This document shows positions 1-6,883 of a stretch of 32,557 bases of DNA, one piece after another. Under the pieces are notes generated by a model. The model ran no database searches. It had not been told where the DNA came from and saw nothing but the letters and a program-made list of their open reading frames with translations. The position numbers and the translations under genes are program-made. Position 1 is the stretch's first letter; the number at the start of each line of letters is the position of its first letter. The DNA is taken from the NCBI GenBank assembly GCA_958451915.1, contig CAUDRX010000007.1, forward strand, positions 1 through 32,557, given 5' to 3'. The DNA comes from an uncultured Peptococcaceae bacterium. Lineage in GTDB: Bacteria; Bacillota; Peptococcia; Peptococcales; Peptococcaceae.

Positions 1-564
1 GGCCCATATTTCAAGGGCGGCATCAAACCGATCGAGATCACCGTTTCTGATTTCGACCGTGCGGCTCCACACGGTACCGGCAACATCAAGGCCGGCCTCA
101 ACTACGCCATGAGCCTCTACGCTGGTCAGAAGGCCCACGAAGCCGGCTTCTCTGAAAACATGTACCTCGACCCAGCCACCCGCACCAAAGTCGAAGAGAC
201 CGGCGGCGCCAACTTCCTCTTTGCTACCAAGGACGGCAAGATCGTCACCCCTAAATCTGATTCCATCCTGCCATCCATCACCCGCCGCTCCATGACCTAC
301 ATCGCCGAACACTACCTCGGCATGCCGGTCGAACAGCGCGAAGTCCTCTTCAGCGAAGTGCCAGACTTTGTCGAATGCGGCCTCTGCGGCACCGCTGCCG
401 TCATCTCCCCAGTCGGCAAGATCAATGACCATGGCAAGGAGATCTGCTTCCCAAGCGGAATGGAAGAGATCGGGCCTGTCATGAAGAAACTCTATGACAC
501 CCTCACCGGCATCCAGATGGGTACCGTCGAAGCGCCGGAAGGCTGGCTCCACGAGATCAAGTAA
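1..564 (+). CDS. ilvE: Branched-chain amino acid aminotransferase, C-terminal part (5' truncated by window edge)
   Basis: The frame is open from base 1 and ends at a TAA, giving the last 187 residues of a fold-type IV PLP aminotransferase. It would transfer the amino group between glutamate and the 2-oxo acids of valine, leucine and isoleucine in the cytoplasm. The GGANFLF segment, the SILPSITRRS segment and the GLCGTAAVISPVGKI segment are typical of the C-terminal half of the long (about 340-residue) bacterial BCAT family. The PLP lysine lies before the window. Codon use is strongly biased, as for a well-expressed gene. A strong terminator follows 26 bases after the stop, so it ends its transcription unit. 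Family assignment is firm; the gene symbol follows from the family. Confidence 0.93.
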   Translation, partial: GPYFKGGIKPIEITVSDFDRAAPHGTGNIKAGLNYAMSLYAGQKAHEAGFSENMYLDPATRTKVEETGGANFLFATKDGKIVTPKSDSILPSITRRSMTYIAEHYLGMPVEQREVLFSEVPDFVECGLCGTAAVISPVGKINDHGKEICFPSGMEEIGPVMKKLYDTLTGIQMGTVEAPEGWLHEIK

Positions 565-590
565 ATACACAGCGGCACGCTGTGACCAAA

Positions 591-633
591 AAAGAAAAGC
601 ACGATATCGACAGGTATCGTGCTTTTCTTTTTT
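591..633 (+). terminator. Rho-independent terminator after ilvE
   Basis: A 16-bp perfect stem (arms 591-606 and 615-630) with an 8-base loop, ending in a run of T. The A-rich left arm makes it weakly usable on the other strand too. Confidence 0.9.
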
Positions 634-684
634 CAGGAGGTGGGTACGCGCGCCGTATGGCCATTCGCAGACCGTTATGCCGGC

Positions 685-720
685 AAAAAAGCGCCAGCGA
701 TCATCTTTGATCGCTGGCGC
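685..720 (-). terminator. Rho-independent terminator of the superoxide reductase operon
   Basis: A 13-bp perfect stem (691-703 with 708-720) and 4-base loop. Read on the minus strand it is followed by six T (plus-strand A at 685-690). It lies 26 bases beyond the stop of the minus-strand superoxide reductase gene. Confidence 0.88.
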
Positions 721-746
721 CGAACGTTGGCTGCGCCAGAGTTTGC

Positions 747-1124
747 TCACACTTCGGTCATCCAGAGACCGTGCAGGTTGCAGTAAGCGTAGACGGCGAT
801 GGCTTTGTCGCCTTTGAGACAGAATTCTGCGTGTGGCGCATCGCCTGGGTTCAGGCCCTTGCGCTGGCCGCCGTGTTCGGTCTGGACGAAGATCCATTGG
901 ATGAGGTGTTCTTCTGTCATTGGATGGTCGACACTGCCGACATTGACGGTCAGAACGTCGCCTTCGATCTGTACGACAGGCAGGTGCTTTTCGCCGGCAC
1001 CTTCAGAAGTATTGGCTTTGAGGACATCCATCGGCTGGCCGCAGCACATCAGCGGTACGCCGCTGTCATGGATCATGCCGACGAGGTTGCCGCATTTGCG
1101 GCAGATACGGAAACGATTGTTCAT
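747..1124 (-). CDS. dfx: Desulfoferrodoxin, 2Fe-superoxide reductase
   Basis: 125 residues, the normal size of a 2Fe-superoxide reductase, which reduces superoxide to hydrogen peroxide in the cytoplasm of anaerobes without making oxygen. The N-terminal desulforedoxin domain has its four iron ligands (C8, C11, C27, C28). The catalytic Fe site has H47, H67, H73, C115 and H118, with the family's E45-K46 pair just before H47. The start is an ATG with a good AGGAGG site, and it overlaps the stop of the upstream DUF134 gene by four bases (ATGA), so translation is probably coupled. It ends just before a strong terminator. All ligands are visible, so this call is very secure. Confidence 0.97.
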   Translation of the reverse strand: MNNRFRICRKCGNLVGMIHDSGVPLMCCGQPMDVLKANTSEGAGEKHLPVVQIEGDVLTVNVGSVDHPMTEEHLIQWIFVQTEHGGQRKGLNPGDAPHAEFCLKGDKAIAVYAYCNLHGLWMTEV

Positions 1125-1525
1125 TGTGATTCCTCCTGATTGATATATAGGTGTTCGAGGGATTGGGATGCGGTCTGCTGGCAGTGGAGATGGTGCTTTG
1201 GACAGCCAGCGCAGCTGCAGCCGCCGCCGGAACCATCACAGACCTGGTAATCTCCGCCTTCGATGCGGATCGGGCGTCCTTCGACGAGGGCCTGGGCAAG
1301 TTTCCTGCGGGCGCTGCCGTATATGGCCTGCACGGTGGTGCGGGCAACCTGCATGTTAGTGCCGCACGCTTCCTGGGAAAGATCCTGATAGTCAATGAGG
1401 CGGATGGTCTCGAATTCATCGACAGTCAGCACCACAGCACCATCACAGGCGTTTGCGCCGACGGGGAGAAATTCCCGTGTGTTTGGAAGCCCGCAGACTT
1501 TGCGGCATTTTTTTGGTCGTGCCAT
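1121..1525 (-). CDS. DUF134 family DNA-binding protein
   Basis: 134 residues from an ATG at 1525 that has a GAAGGTG ribosome site; the frame stays open upstream, but those residues do not look like the family. The protein starts MARPKKCRKVCGLP, continues with a DEFETIRLIDY segment and a sigma-70 region 4-like helix-turn-helix (QDLSQEACGTNMQVARTTVQ), and ends in a Cys-rich tail (about residues 98-110, CSCAGC), as in the DUF134 family. These proteins often sit beside redox or Fe-S genes, and the cysteines suggest metal or redox sensing, which is inference. It is first in an operon with superoxide reductase and overlaps it by four bases. It may autoregulate: an optimal promoter and a palindrome lie just upstream. 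Confidence 0.88.
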   Translation of the reverse strand: MARPKKCRKVCGLPNTREFLPVGANACDGAVVLTVDEFETIRLIDYQDLSQEACGTNMQVARTTVQAIYGSARRKLAQALVEGRPIRIEGGDYQVCDGSGGGCSCAGCPKHHLHCQQTASQSLEHLYINQEESQ

Positions 1526-1570
1526 ATCGTTCACCTTCGTTCTCTGCTGGCAGAGCATCACTTTGTTTTT

Positions 1571-1599
1571 AGTATAGACGAGCCCATGGCAGCTGTCAA
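1571..1599 (-). promoter_or_regulatory. Sigma-A promoter of the DUF134-dfx operon
   Basis: On the minus strand a perfect TTGACA (1594-1599) is followed after exactly 17 bases by TATACT (1571-1576), about 45 bases before the DUF134 start codon. Confidence 0.82.
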
Positions 1600-1618
1600 A
1601 TGCTTGCGGCGCGGGCAC

Positions 1619-1631
1619 GCATAGGCTATGC
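1619..1631. promoter_or_regulatory. Palindrome upstream of the DUF134-dfx promoter
   Basis: GCATAG-G-CTATGC is a perfect 13-base dyad lying 20 bases upstream of the minus-strand -35 box. Its position would suit an operator for an activator or repressor, but no matching regulator can be identified from sequence alone. Confidence 0.35.
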
Positions 1632-1667
1632 TAAAGGGAGGACAATGACTGGCGAAGGGAGTGGTTG

Positions 1668-1736
1668 ATGATGGAACTGGCACAGGTACTGCCGATCTGG
1701 CCGGCGCTCACGCCCGCTGAGCAGCACTGTCTGTGA
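1668..1736 (+). pseudogene. Possible 5' remnant of a Crp/Fnr-type regulator, or leader peptide
   Basis: A 22-codon frame (tandem ATGs at 1668 and 1671, GAAGGGAG-type ribosome site) encodes MELAQVLPIWPALTPAEQHCL and then stops. The segment LPIWPALTPAEQ reads like the first residues of Firmicute Crp/Fnr proteins, which begin with a similar Leu-Pro-x-Trp...Leu-Thr-x-x-Glu stretch before the cyclic-nucleotide fold. No recognisable continuation follows in any frame before the flavodoxin gene. It could equally be a chance frame or a short leader peptide; the family resemblance is from memory only. Confidence 0.3.
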
Positions 1737-1759
1737 CATTGTCACCTTTGTGCCGACCG

Positions 1760-1788
1760 TTGCGAAAAGCGGGAAGATGGGGTATCAT
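1760..1788 (+). promoter_or_regulatory. Probable promoter of the flavodoxin operon
   Basis: TTGCGA (1760-1765), 17 bases, TATCAT (1783-1788), about 31 bases before the lipoprotein start. The hexamers are moderate, the spacing ideal. Confidence 0.42.
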
Positions 1789-1819
1789 CATTTTAGTACG
1801 CAAAAGGAGGCGACTGAGT

Positions 1820-2551
1820 ATGAAACGATCGATCACGCTGCTATTGCTCTGCCTGGGGGTCATGGGGCTCCTGGCAGGCTGCGGCGATAATGAAGAAGAG
1901 ACGACTGCGGATGCACCGGCGTCTGTCACAGAAGAGACGAGCGCAGCGCCGGAGACAACGGCATCTGATGAAGAGGAAACATCTGCCGGCGGCACGCTGG
2001 TGGCGGTGTTCTCCCGCGTCAGCAACGCCGACATCCCGGATGATGTGGATGTGACATCCTCCGCCAGTCTGAACCGGACAGCGGATGGTATCCAGGGTGA
2101 CACGAAGGTCCTGGCCCAGGCGGCGGTGGAAGCGACAGGCGGTGACCTTTTCGGCATCGTTGCCGAAGACAAGTATCCGGCCGATGAGCAGGCAGTCTAC
2201 GACCGTGCCCAGCAGGAGCAGCTGGAGCAGGCACGGCCTGCACTGGTGCACCATGTTGAGGATATGGATGCGTACAGCACCATCATCCTTGTCTATCCAA
2301 ACTGGTGGGGTTCGATTCCAATGCCGGTCTGCACCTTTCTGGAAGAATACGATTTTTCCAATAAGACCCTGATCCCAGTCTGCACCTATGAGGCCGAGGG
2401 CGATGGCGCCGGCAACAGCCGTGCCGACATCCAGTCTCTCTGCGATGCCTATGTGACAGCGGGTTACAGCGTGCGTGGCAACGCCGCCGGCACCAGCGGC
2501 ACACGTACCGACTTCATCAACTGGCTGCAGGAACAGCCGGTGAACTACTGA
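1820..2551 (+). CDS. Lipoprotein with flavodoxin domain
   Basis: 243 residues from the ATG at 1820, chosen because AAGGAGG lies 7 bases upstream and the product then starts with a clean lipoprotein signal: basic MKR, a hydrophobic core and the lipobox LLAGC with lipidated C21. An acidic Thr/Ala/Glu-rich linker (about 22-57) leads to a flavodoxin-like domain (about 58-243; AVFSRVSNAD phosphate loop, IILVYPNWWGSIPMPV segment, flavodoxin_4 type). It should therefore be an FMN-binding or FMN-derived electron carrier or quinone/flavin reductase held outside the membrane, unlike ordinary cytoplasmic flavodoxins. It heads a run of eight overlapping genes, and its stop overlaps the next start (TGATG). 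Substrate and redox partner are unknown. Confidence 0.85.
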   Translation: MKRSITLLLLCLGVMGLLAGCGDNEEETTADAPASVTEETSAAPETTASDEEETSAGGTLVAVFSRVSNADIPDDVDVTSSASLNRTADGIQGDTKVLAQAAVEATGGDLFGIVAEDKYPADEQAVYDRAQQEQLEQARPALVHHVEDMDAYSTIILVYPNWWGSIPMPVCTFLEEYDFSNKTLIPVCTYEAEGDGAGNSRADIQSLCDAYVTAGYSVRGNAAGTSGTRTDFINWLQEQPVNY

Positions 2552-3108
2552 TGGCGGATATGGAAGTGATCCGCAGCGGCCGTCGCACGCTGGCACTGGA
2601 GGTGCGTGGTGACGGCACGCTCATGGTGCGGGCACCGGCCGCAATGAGTGAGGCAGAGATCCGCCGCTTTGTCGCAGAAAAGGCAGACTGGATCGAATCG
2701 ACCCGTGCCCGGCTGTCCCAAAGCAGGGCGCTGTGGGGCGGAGAAGTGCTCACAGCGGACGAATTGGCGGCGCTGAAGCGCCAGGCGCAGGAAGACCTTG
2801 CAGCGCGGCTGGCATATTGGGCGCAGCATCTCGGTGTGACGCCGCAGAAGCTCAGCATCCGTTCACAGCACACGCGCTGGGGCAGCTGCTCCAGCCAGGG
2901 CAATATCAGCCTCAATGCGCTGCTCATGCTGGCGCCGCAGGCGGTGCGCGACTATGTGGTCGTGCATGAGCTCTGCCACCTTAAACAGATGGACCACTCA
3001 CCGCGCTTCTGGGCAGAAGTGGCGCGGGCTCTGCCAGATTATCACGAGCCGCGCGCCTGGCTCAGGGCGAACGGCGCGGCACTCTTGCAAAGGAATCCAG
3101 GAACATGA
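2551..3108 (+). CDS. YgjP-type (DUF45/WLM-like) zinc metallopeptidase
   Basis: 185 residues. The zinc site HELCHLKQMDH (H139, E140, H143, H149) followed by SPRFW is the hallmark of the YgjP/DUF45 family, and the SQHTRWGSCSSQGNISLN stretch before it (about 109-127) is the conserved substrate-side segment. These are cytoplasmic putative metalloproteases of largely unknown substrate. The length is somewhat shorter than the usual 220-240 residues, mainly at the N terminus. It starts on the last base of the flavodoxin stop codon and overlaps yaaA by four bases, so it is translationally coupled in an operon. Family assignment is sure, function general. Confidence 0.9.
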   Translation: MADMEVIRSGRRTLALEVRGDGTLMVRAPAAMSEAEIRRFVAEKADWIESTRARLSQSRALWGGEVLTADELAALKRQAQEDLAARLAYWAQHLGVTPQKLSIRSQHTRWGSCSSQGNISLNALLMLAPQAVRDYVVVHELCHLKQMDHSPRFWAEVARALPDYHEPRAWLRANGAALLQRNPGT

Positions 3109-3869
3109 AGATCATCATCTCCCCTGCGAAAAAAATGAACATTGACGGCGATACCCTGCCGGCCCGCACACGTCCCTGCTTTGAAGCAGAGGCGGTGCAG
3201 CTGGCGGGGCTTTTGCGCGCGCTGGATGCCGCGTCCCTGCGAAGGCTCTGGCAGACGAGTGAGAAGCTCACCCGGGAGAACATCGAAAGGCTGGCGGCTT
3301 TCGACCCGGAACGGGCCCAGACGCCGGCCATCCTCGCCTACGAGGGTCTGCAATACCAGCATATGGCGCCCGAGGTGCTGAGCCGGCAGGCGCTGAGCTG
3401 GCTGGATGCACATCTGCGCATCCTTTCCGGCTTCTACGGCCTGCTGCGTCCCTTTGACGCAGTCATGCCCTATCGTCTCGAGATGCAGGCAAGGCTTGCC
3501 GCAGCAGGTGCGCGGGACCTCTATGCTTTCTGGGGCAGCCGCCTTTATGAAGCCCTCGAAGAGGATGCCCTCATCATCAACCTTGCCAGCGAGGAATATG
3601 CCAAGGCTGTGCGGCCCTATGCGAAAGCAGCAGGCACGCGCTTTCTGACACTGCGCTTCGGTGAGGTCACTGATGGCCGCTTTCGGCAAAAGGGCACCTT
3701 CGCCAAAATGGCCCGCGGAGAGATGGTGCGCTTTATGGCAGAGGCACAGATCGATGACCCTGCCGCACTCAAAGCGTTCGATGCACTGGGGCTGCGTTAT
3801 GCAGCAGGACTCAGTGACGGTGAGACGATGACATTTGTAAAGACACAAAAGGAGGACGTTCATGGATGA
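3105..3869 (+). CDS. yaaA: Peroxide stress protein YaaA (DUF328/UPF0246)
   Basis: 254 residues, the family's full length. It begins MKIIISPAKKM, the signature start of YaaA, and carries the conserved segments AILAYEGLQYQHM, ILSGFYGLLRPFD and INLASEEYAKAV. In E. coli YaaA lowers intracellular free iron and protects DNA and protein from hydrogen peroxide (OxyR regulon); the fold binds DNA. It acts in the cytoplasm. Its start overlaps the metallopeptidase stop (ATGA) and its stop overlaps the next gene by eight bases. Being near superoxide reductase, PerR and rubrerythrin fits an oxidative-stress role. Confidence 0.95.
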   Translation: MKIIISPAKKMNIDGDTLPARTRPCFEAEAVQLAGLLRALDAASLRRLWQTSEKLTRENIERLAAFDPERAQTPAILAYEGLQYQHMAPEVLSRQALSWLDAHLRILSGFYGLLRPFDAVMPYRLEMQARLAAAGARDLYAFWGSRLYEALEEDALIINLASEEYAKAVRPYAKAAGTRFLTLRFGEVTDGRFRQKGTFAKMARGEMVRFMAEAQIDDPAALKAFDALGLRYAAGLSDGETMTFVKTQKEDVHG

Positions 3870-4203
3870 TATGATTGCCTGCTGTGGCCTGGATTGCGCA
3901 CAATGTGATGCTTATATCGCGACGATCAATGATGACCAGGCGCTGCGGGAGAAAACAGCGGCACTTTGGGCTGAGCTGAACAGCGCGCCGATCCTTCCGG
4001 CGCACATCAACTGCATGGGCTGCCGCAAAGATGGCGTGAAAACAGTGTTCTGTGAGCACATTTGTGCCATTCGTTCCTGTGCGGCAGAAAAAGCGATCGA
4101 AACCTGCGGGGACTGTGCGCGGATGGCAGACTGTGAACGGGTGGCAGCGATCCATACGCATCGCCCGGAGGCATACAATAATCTTAGAGGAGGACAGGCA
4201 TGA
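3862..4203 (+). CDS. DUF3795 cysteine-rich protein
   Basis: 113 residues with ten or more cysteines, starting MIACCGLDCAQCDAY after a short MDD, the characteristic N terminus of DUF3795 proteins. Further Cys pairs (CMGC, CEHICAIRSC, CGDC) suggest a zinc- or Fe-S-binding module. The role is not established. The start (AAGGAGGACGTTC before ATG) lies inside the end of yaaA, and the last four bases overlap the acetyltransferase start, so it is coupled on both sides. A longer paralogue with an added zinc ribbon occurs at 16847-17281. Confidence 0.86.
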   Translation: MDDMIACCGLDCAQCDAYIATINDDQALREKTAALWAELNSAPILPAHINCMGCRKDGVKTVFCEHICAIRSCAAEKAIETCGDCARMADCERVAAIHTHRPEAYNNLRGGQA

Positions 4204-4832
4204 ACGTTGATACCTTTATCAGTACCGTGATGACTTCTGGCCGGCCTTTCGCTGTCAGTGAGGACCGCGCCCTCAGTGAACGCCAGAAAAAAGCGCACCG
4301 CCTTTGCTGGGAATATAATCGCACCGATCCGAACGATGGCGAGCGCCAGCAGGAGATCCTGCGCGATCTTTTTGGGACCATGGAAGGGCCGGTTGGCATC
4401 ATGCCGAACTTTCAGTGTGACTACGGGTTCAACATCCACTTCCACGGTTTTGCCTTTCTCAATTACAACTGTGTGATCCTCGATACAGCACCGGTGCACA
4501 TTGGCAATGCCGTTTTTATCGCGCCTGGCACCGTCATCAGCTGTGCCGGTCATGCCATGGATCCGGTGCAGCGCGGCAAGCTGGCGGTCGGTGTCTCGGC
4601 GCCGATCAACATCGAGGATGACGTCTGGATCGGCGCCAACTGTACCATCTGCCCAGGCGTGACCATTGGCCGCGGCAGCGTTATCGGCGCTGGCAGTACG
4701 GTTGTGCGCGACATCCCGCCGGGTGTCGTTGCAATGGGCACACCGTGTCGTGTGCACCGGGAGATCGGTCCAGAGGATAAGATCGACATCGAAGACATCA
4801 TCTGGCTCGATGGACCAGGCTGGGACGAGTGA
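4200..4832 (+). CDS. Maltose/galactoside O-acetyltransferase-like protein
   Basis: 210 residues of the Maa/LacA left-handed beta-helix family, which moves acetyl from acetyl-CoA to a sugar or similar hydroxyl. The N-terminal Mac domain is present (about 1-60; HRLCWEYNRTDPND), followed by hexapeptide repeats (VHIGNAVFIAPG, INIEDDVWIGANC, VTIGRGSVIGAGS). The catalytic His is H118 in GHAMDP; the usual next residue is Pro, here Ala, but the DP two residues on is kept. Homotrimeric cytoplasmic enzyme by family. It overlaps DUF3795 by four bases and is followed after 15 bases by a GNAT gene. The true acceptor is unknown. Confidence 0.88.
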   Translation: MNVDTFISTVMTSGRPFAVSEDRALSERQKKAHRLCWEYNRTDPNDGERQQEILRDLFGTMEGPVGIMPNFQCDYGFNIHFHGFAFLNYNCVILDTAPVHIGNAVFIAPGTVISCAGHAMDPVQRGKLAVGVSAPINIEDDVWIGANCTICPGVTIGRGSVIGAGSTVVRDIPPGVVAMGTPCRVHREIGPEDKIDIEDIIWLDGPGWDE

Positions 4833-4847
4833 GCAGGAGGCGTTTGT

Positions 4848-5315
4848 ATGGATATCAGAAAGATCGGGATGGAAGCGCTGGATACAGTCGTATCGATCGT
4901 ACAGACGACCATCCGTGAACAATATCCCCATTACTATCCTGCCGGTGCGGTGGCGATGTTCCTCGAAGGCCACAGCGCTGCACGCATCGCCAGAGACGTG
5001 GAGAAGGGTGTGGTGTATCTCGCCTGTGATGCAGCAGGCAAGGCCGTTGGCACCATCACTATTGACGGCAATCACCTGACGCGCCTTTATGTGCTGCCTG
5101 ATGAACAGCGTCACGGCTATGGCCGCGCCATGCTCGATTTTGCAGAAGCGCTGGTAGCGGAACATTACGATACCGCAGTGCTCGAGACGACACCGGTCGG
5201 ACGCTACATCTACCGCAAACGCGGCTATGTGGAGACCGATTATCACCTCATGTGGGCCGACAACGGCGACCTGCTTACCTACGACGATATGGAAAAGGTG
5301 CTCCGTCATGGATAA
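4848..5315 (+). CDS. GNAT family N-acetyltransferase
   Basis: 155 residues with AGGAGG upstream of the ATG. The acetyl-CoA site is visible in LYVLPDEQRHGYGRAM (about 85-100, Q/R-x-x-G-x-G pattern), followed by AVLETTPVGRYIYRKRGYVE, the usual last strand and helix. The N-terminal helix has the YYP element common in Firmicute GNATs of this type. Substrate cannot be predicted. Its stop overlaps the next gene by eight bases, in the same overlapping unit. Confidence 0.87.
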   Translation: MDIRKIGMEALDTVVSIVQTTIREQYPHYYPAGAVAMFLEGHSAARIARDVEKGVVYLACDAAGKAVGTITIDGNHLTRLYVLPDEQRHGYGRAMLDFAEALVAEHYDTAVLETTPVGRYIYRKRGYVETDYHLMWADNGDLLTYDDMEKVLRHG

Positions 5316-5796
5316 ACAGGCGATCCTGAACCTATTGGATGCCCGCGGCATCCGTTATGAAGTGGCTGAGCATGAAGCTGTCTGGCATATGGGTGCGCTG
5401 GCTGCTTGCGGTGTGCCCCATCTCGATCGCATCGCCAAGAATCTGCTCCTGCGCGATGATAAAAAGCAGCAGTATTTCCTCGTGAGCATCTGGGGTGAGA
5501 AGCGGCTTGACCTCAAGGCCTTCCGCCAGGTCCATGGCACGCGCCCACTCACCTTCGCTTCGGATGCGGACCTGGCGCGCCTGCTCGCGCTCACGCCTGG
5601 CAGCGTTACGCCTTTCGGCCTTCTGAATGCCGTTCCGGGGGCGGTGGCGTGGAGCCTCGATGAAACCTTTTTCGCCGGAGACGGCCTCATCGGCGTCCAT
5701 CCCAACGACAATACCGCCACTGTTTTTCTCACCGCCGCCGATCTTACGTCGCTGCTTGAAGAACAGGGGCATCCGGTGGAGGTGTGCGGGTTTTGA
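5308..5796 (+). CDS. Prolyl-tRNA editing domain protein (YbaK/ProXp-ala type)
   Basis: 162 residues. It belongs to the YbaK/aminoacyl-tRNA deacylase fold and most resembles the free-standing ProXp-ala/PrdX group, which hydrolyses Ala-tRNA(Pro) mischarged by prolyl-tRNA synthetase. Visible marks are the KNLLLRDDKKQQYFLV segment with the conserved Lys at 44, LTPGSVTPFGLLN (about 95-107), and GVHPNDNTATV near the end. The ATG at 5308 is chosen because the family starts there; an in-frame upstream ATG would only add residues translated out of the GNAT gene's frame. PrdX is often next to proline reductase genes, but none is present here. Confidence 0.9.
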   Translation: MDKQAILNLLDARGIRYEVAEHEAVWHMGALAACGVPHLDRIAKNLLLRDDKKQQYFLVSIWGEKRLDLKAFRQVHGTRPLTFASDADLARLLALTPGSVTPFGLLNAVPGAVAWSLDETFFAGDGLIGVHPNDNTATVFLTAADLTSLLEEQGHPVEVCGF

Positions 5797-6245
5797 TCGT
5801 TTTGAGAGACTATACGCCAGACGACCTGGAGGCTGTGCTGACCCTCTTTTATGAAACCGTGCACACGGTGAACGCGCGCGATTATACTGCGGCGCAGCTG
5901 GACGCCTGGGCGCCGCGCCTGCCAAATCGTGCATCCTGGCGCAGACGTCTGGCGGCTGAGCGTGTCATACTGGCAGAAGAAGACGGCACGCTCCTGGGCT
6001 TTGCAAGCCTTGATGCAGCATGCGGCCTCGTAGATCATCTCTATGTGCACCACAGCCATCAGCATCGCGGCATTGCCACCATGCTCTGTGATGCGCTGGA
6101 AGCGCTGGCAGAAACGCCCGTTCTGCACACAGAAGCGTCGCGGACAGCGGTGCCGTTCTTTCTGGCGCGTGGCTGGCGCATCGTGCGCAGGCAGCAGGTC
6201 GTGCGTGCAGATGTGCAGCTGGAGAATTATTTGATGGAAAAATGA
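5793..6245 (+). CDS. GNAT family N-acetyltransferase
   Basis: 150 residues if translation starts at TTG 5793: GGAGG at 5778-5782 lies 10 bases before it and the product then starts MIVLRDYTPDDLEAV, the usual GNAT opening. A GTG at 5784 is too close to that site. The CoA-binding segment is LYVHHSHQHRGIATMLCDAL, followed by a strand with FFLARGW. A His-rich HHSHQH takes the place of the usual P-x-x-Q. It overlaps the editing-domain gene by four bases and is the last gene before a strong terminator. Substrate unknown. Confidence 0.83.
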   Translation: MIVLRDYTPDDLEAVLTLFYETVHTVNARDYTAAQLDAWAPRLPNRASWRRRLAAERVILAEEDGTLLGFASLDAACGLVDHLYVHHSHQHRGIATMLCDALEALAETPVLHTEASRTAVPFFLARGWRIVRRQQVVRADVQLENYLMEK

Positions 6246-6251
6246 TGTTGA

Positions 6252-6280
6252 AACGTTTCGCAGATTGCGGAACGTTTTTT
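6252..6280 (+). terminator. Terminator of the eight-gene operon
   Basis: Stem of 11 bp (6252-6262 with 6266-6276, one T-G pair), 3-base loop, then a run of T to 6280. It sits 10 bases before the -35 box of the fur-type gene. Confidence 0.88.
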
Positions 6281-6289
6281 ATTTTCTGC

Positions 6290-6318
6290 TTGACAGATAA
6301 AATTAGAATAGTTATAAT
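6290..6318 (+). promoter_or_regulatory. Consensus promoter of the Fur/PerR gene
   Basis: Perfect TTGACA (6290-6295) and perfect TATAAT (6313-6318) with 17 bases between. The -10 box is covered by an operator-like dyad, so this should be a strong but repressed promoter. Confidence 0.88.
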
Positions 6319-6336
6319 AAATTTAGAACTGTTCTA
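6303..6336 (+). promoter_or_regulatory. Tandem PerR-like boxes
   Basis: The first dyad, TTAGAATAGTTATAA (6303-6317), closely follows the known PerR box (TTATAATnATTATAA) and covers the -10 region. The second, TAGAAC-T-GTTCTA (6324-6336), is a perfect 13-base palindrome just downstream. Together they suggest autoregulation by the gene that follows; this is inference from pattern and position. Confidence 0.65.
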
Positions 6337-6349
6337 GAGGATGATGGTT

Positions 6350-6727
6350 ATGACCAAATATGAAAAAAAGATCTATGAGATCATCACGGCGTCCCGCGAT
6401 CATCTCACCGCTGAGCAAGTACTGGCAGCGCTGCGCGGGATCTTTCCGAATGTTTCCCAGGCGACGGTGTACAACAACCTCAAAAAACTCTGCGCAGAAG
6501 GACTGATACGCCGTCTCAGCGTGGAAGGCACCCCGGATCGCTACGATCGCATCAGCAGGCATGATCACCTGATCTGTGAAAAATGCGGACGCCTGGCAGA
6601 TGTCTGCTTTGAGGACCTGACTGCATCGCTGCGTGCGCAGCTGGGCAGCGAGATCCTTTCCTATGATCTCAGGGTCAGCTATATCTGCCCGGATTGTCGA
6701 AAAGAGGTGTCTCAGGACAAAAGCTGA
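6350..6727 (+). CDS. Fur family transcriptional regulator, probably PerR-type
   Basis: 125 residues from the ATG at 6350, nine bases after AGAGG; ATGs at 6341 and 6344 lie too near that site. The winged helix (about 1-80, with ATVYNNLKKLCAEGLI as recognition region) is followed by the metal-binding dimerisation domain: HDHLICEKCG (His pair and first CxxC) and ICPDC (second CxxC) for the structural zinc. Fur-family repressors sense Fe/Mn, peroxide, Zn or Ni. PerR is favoured because the boxes in its promoter look like PerR sites and rubrerythrin follows, while dfx and yaaA are nearby; residues alone do not decide between PerR and Fur. Confidence 0.88.
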   Translation: MTKYEKKIYEIITASRDHLTAEQVLAALRGIFPNVSQATVYNNLKKLCAEGLIRRLSVEGTPDRYDRISRHDHLICEKCGRLADVCFEDLTASLRAQLGSEILSYDLRVSYICPDCRKEVSQDKS

Positions 6728-6846
6728 TGCCCGCATTTGCCAGATCGCTGTGTCCTCTTCATGAAGAGCTTCTGCGCGAGGCTGGCTGTATGCTGCCGCA
6801 GAGTGCCACGCGCACATCTTGCTGGAAGCAGTGCAGGGAATATTGA
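6727..6846 (+). CDS. Possible small protein (39 residues), unknown
   Basis: A short frame starts on the last base of the fur-type stop codon (TGATG) and runs 39 codons to TGA at 6846, 37 bases before rubrerythrin. CAGGA lies nine bases before the ATG. The product has four cysteines and reads partly like a helix (LHEELLREAGCML). The tight coupling to fur is the main support; there is no recognised family, and the frame could be chance in a 156-base spacer. Confidence 0.3.
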   Translation: MPAFARSLCPLHEELLREAGCMLPQSATRTSCWKQCREY

Positions 6847-6883
6847 TGATGATCGCTCAGAGCGTATGAAAGGAGATAAGAAA

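Noticed and set aside
3912..5351. A 479-codon minus-strand frame antisense to DUF3795, the acetyltransferase and the GNAT
   Set aside because: The plus-strand genes have clear families and ribosome sites; the antisense product resembles no family.
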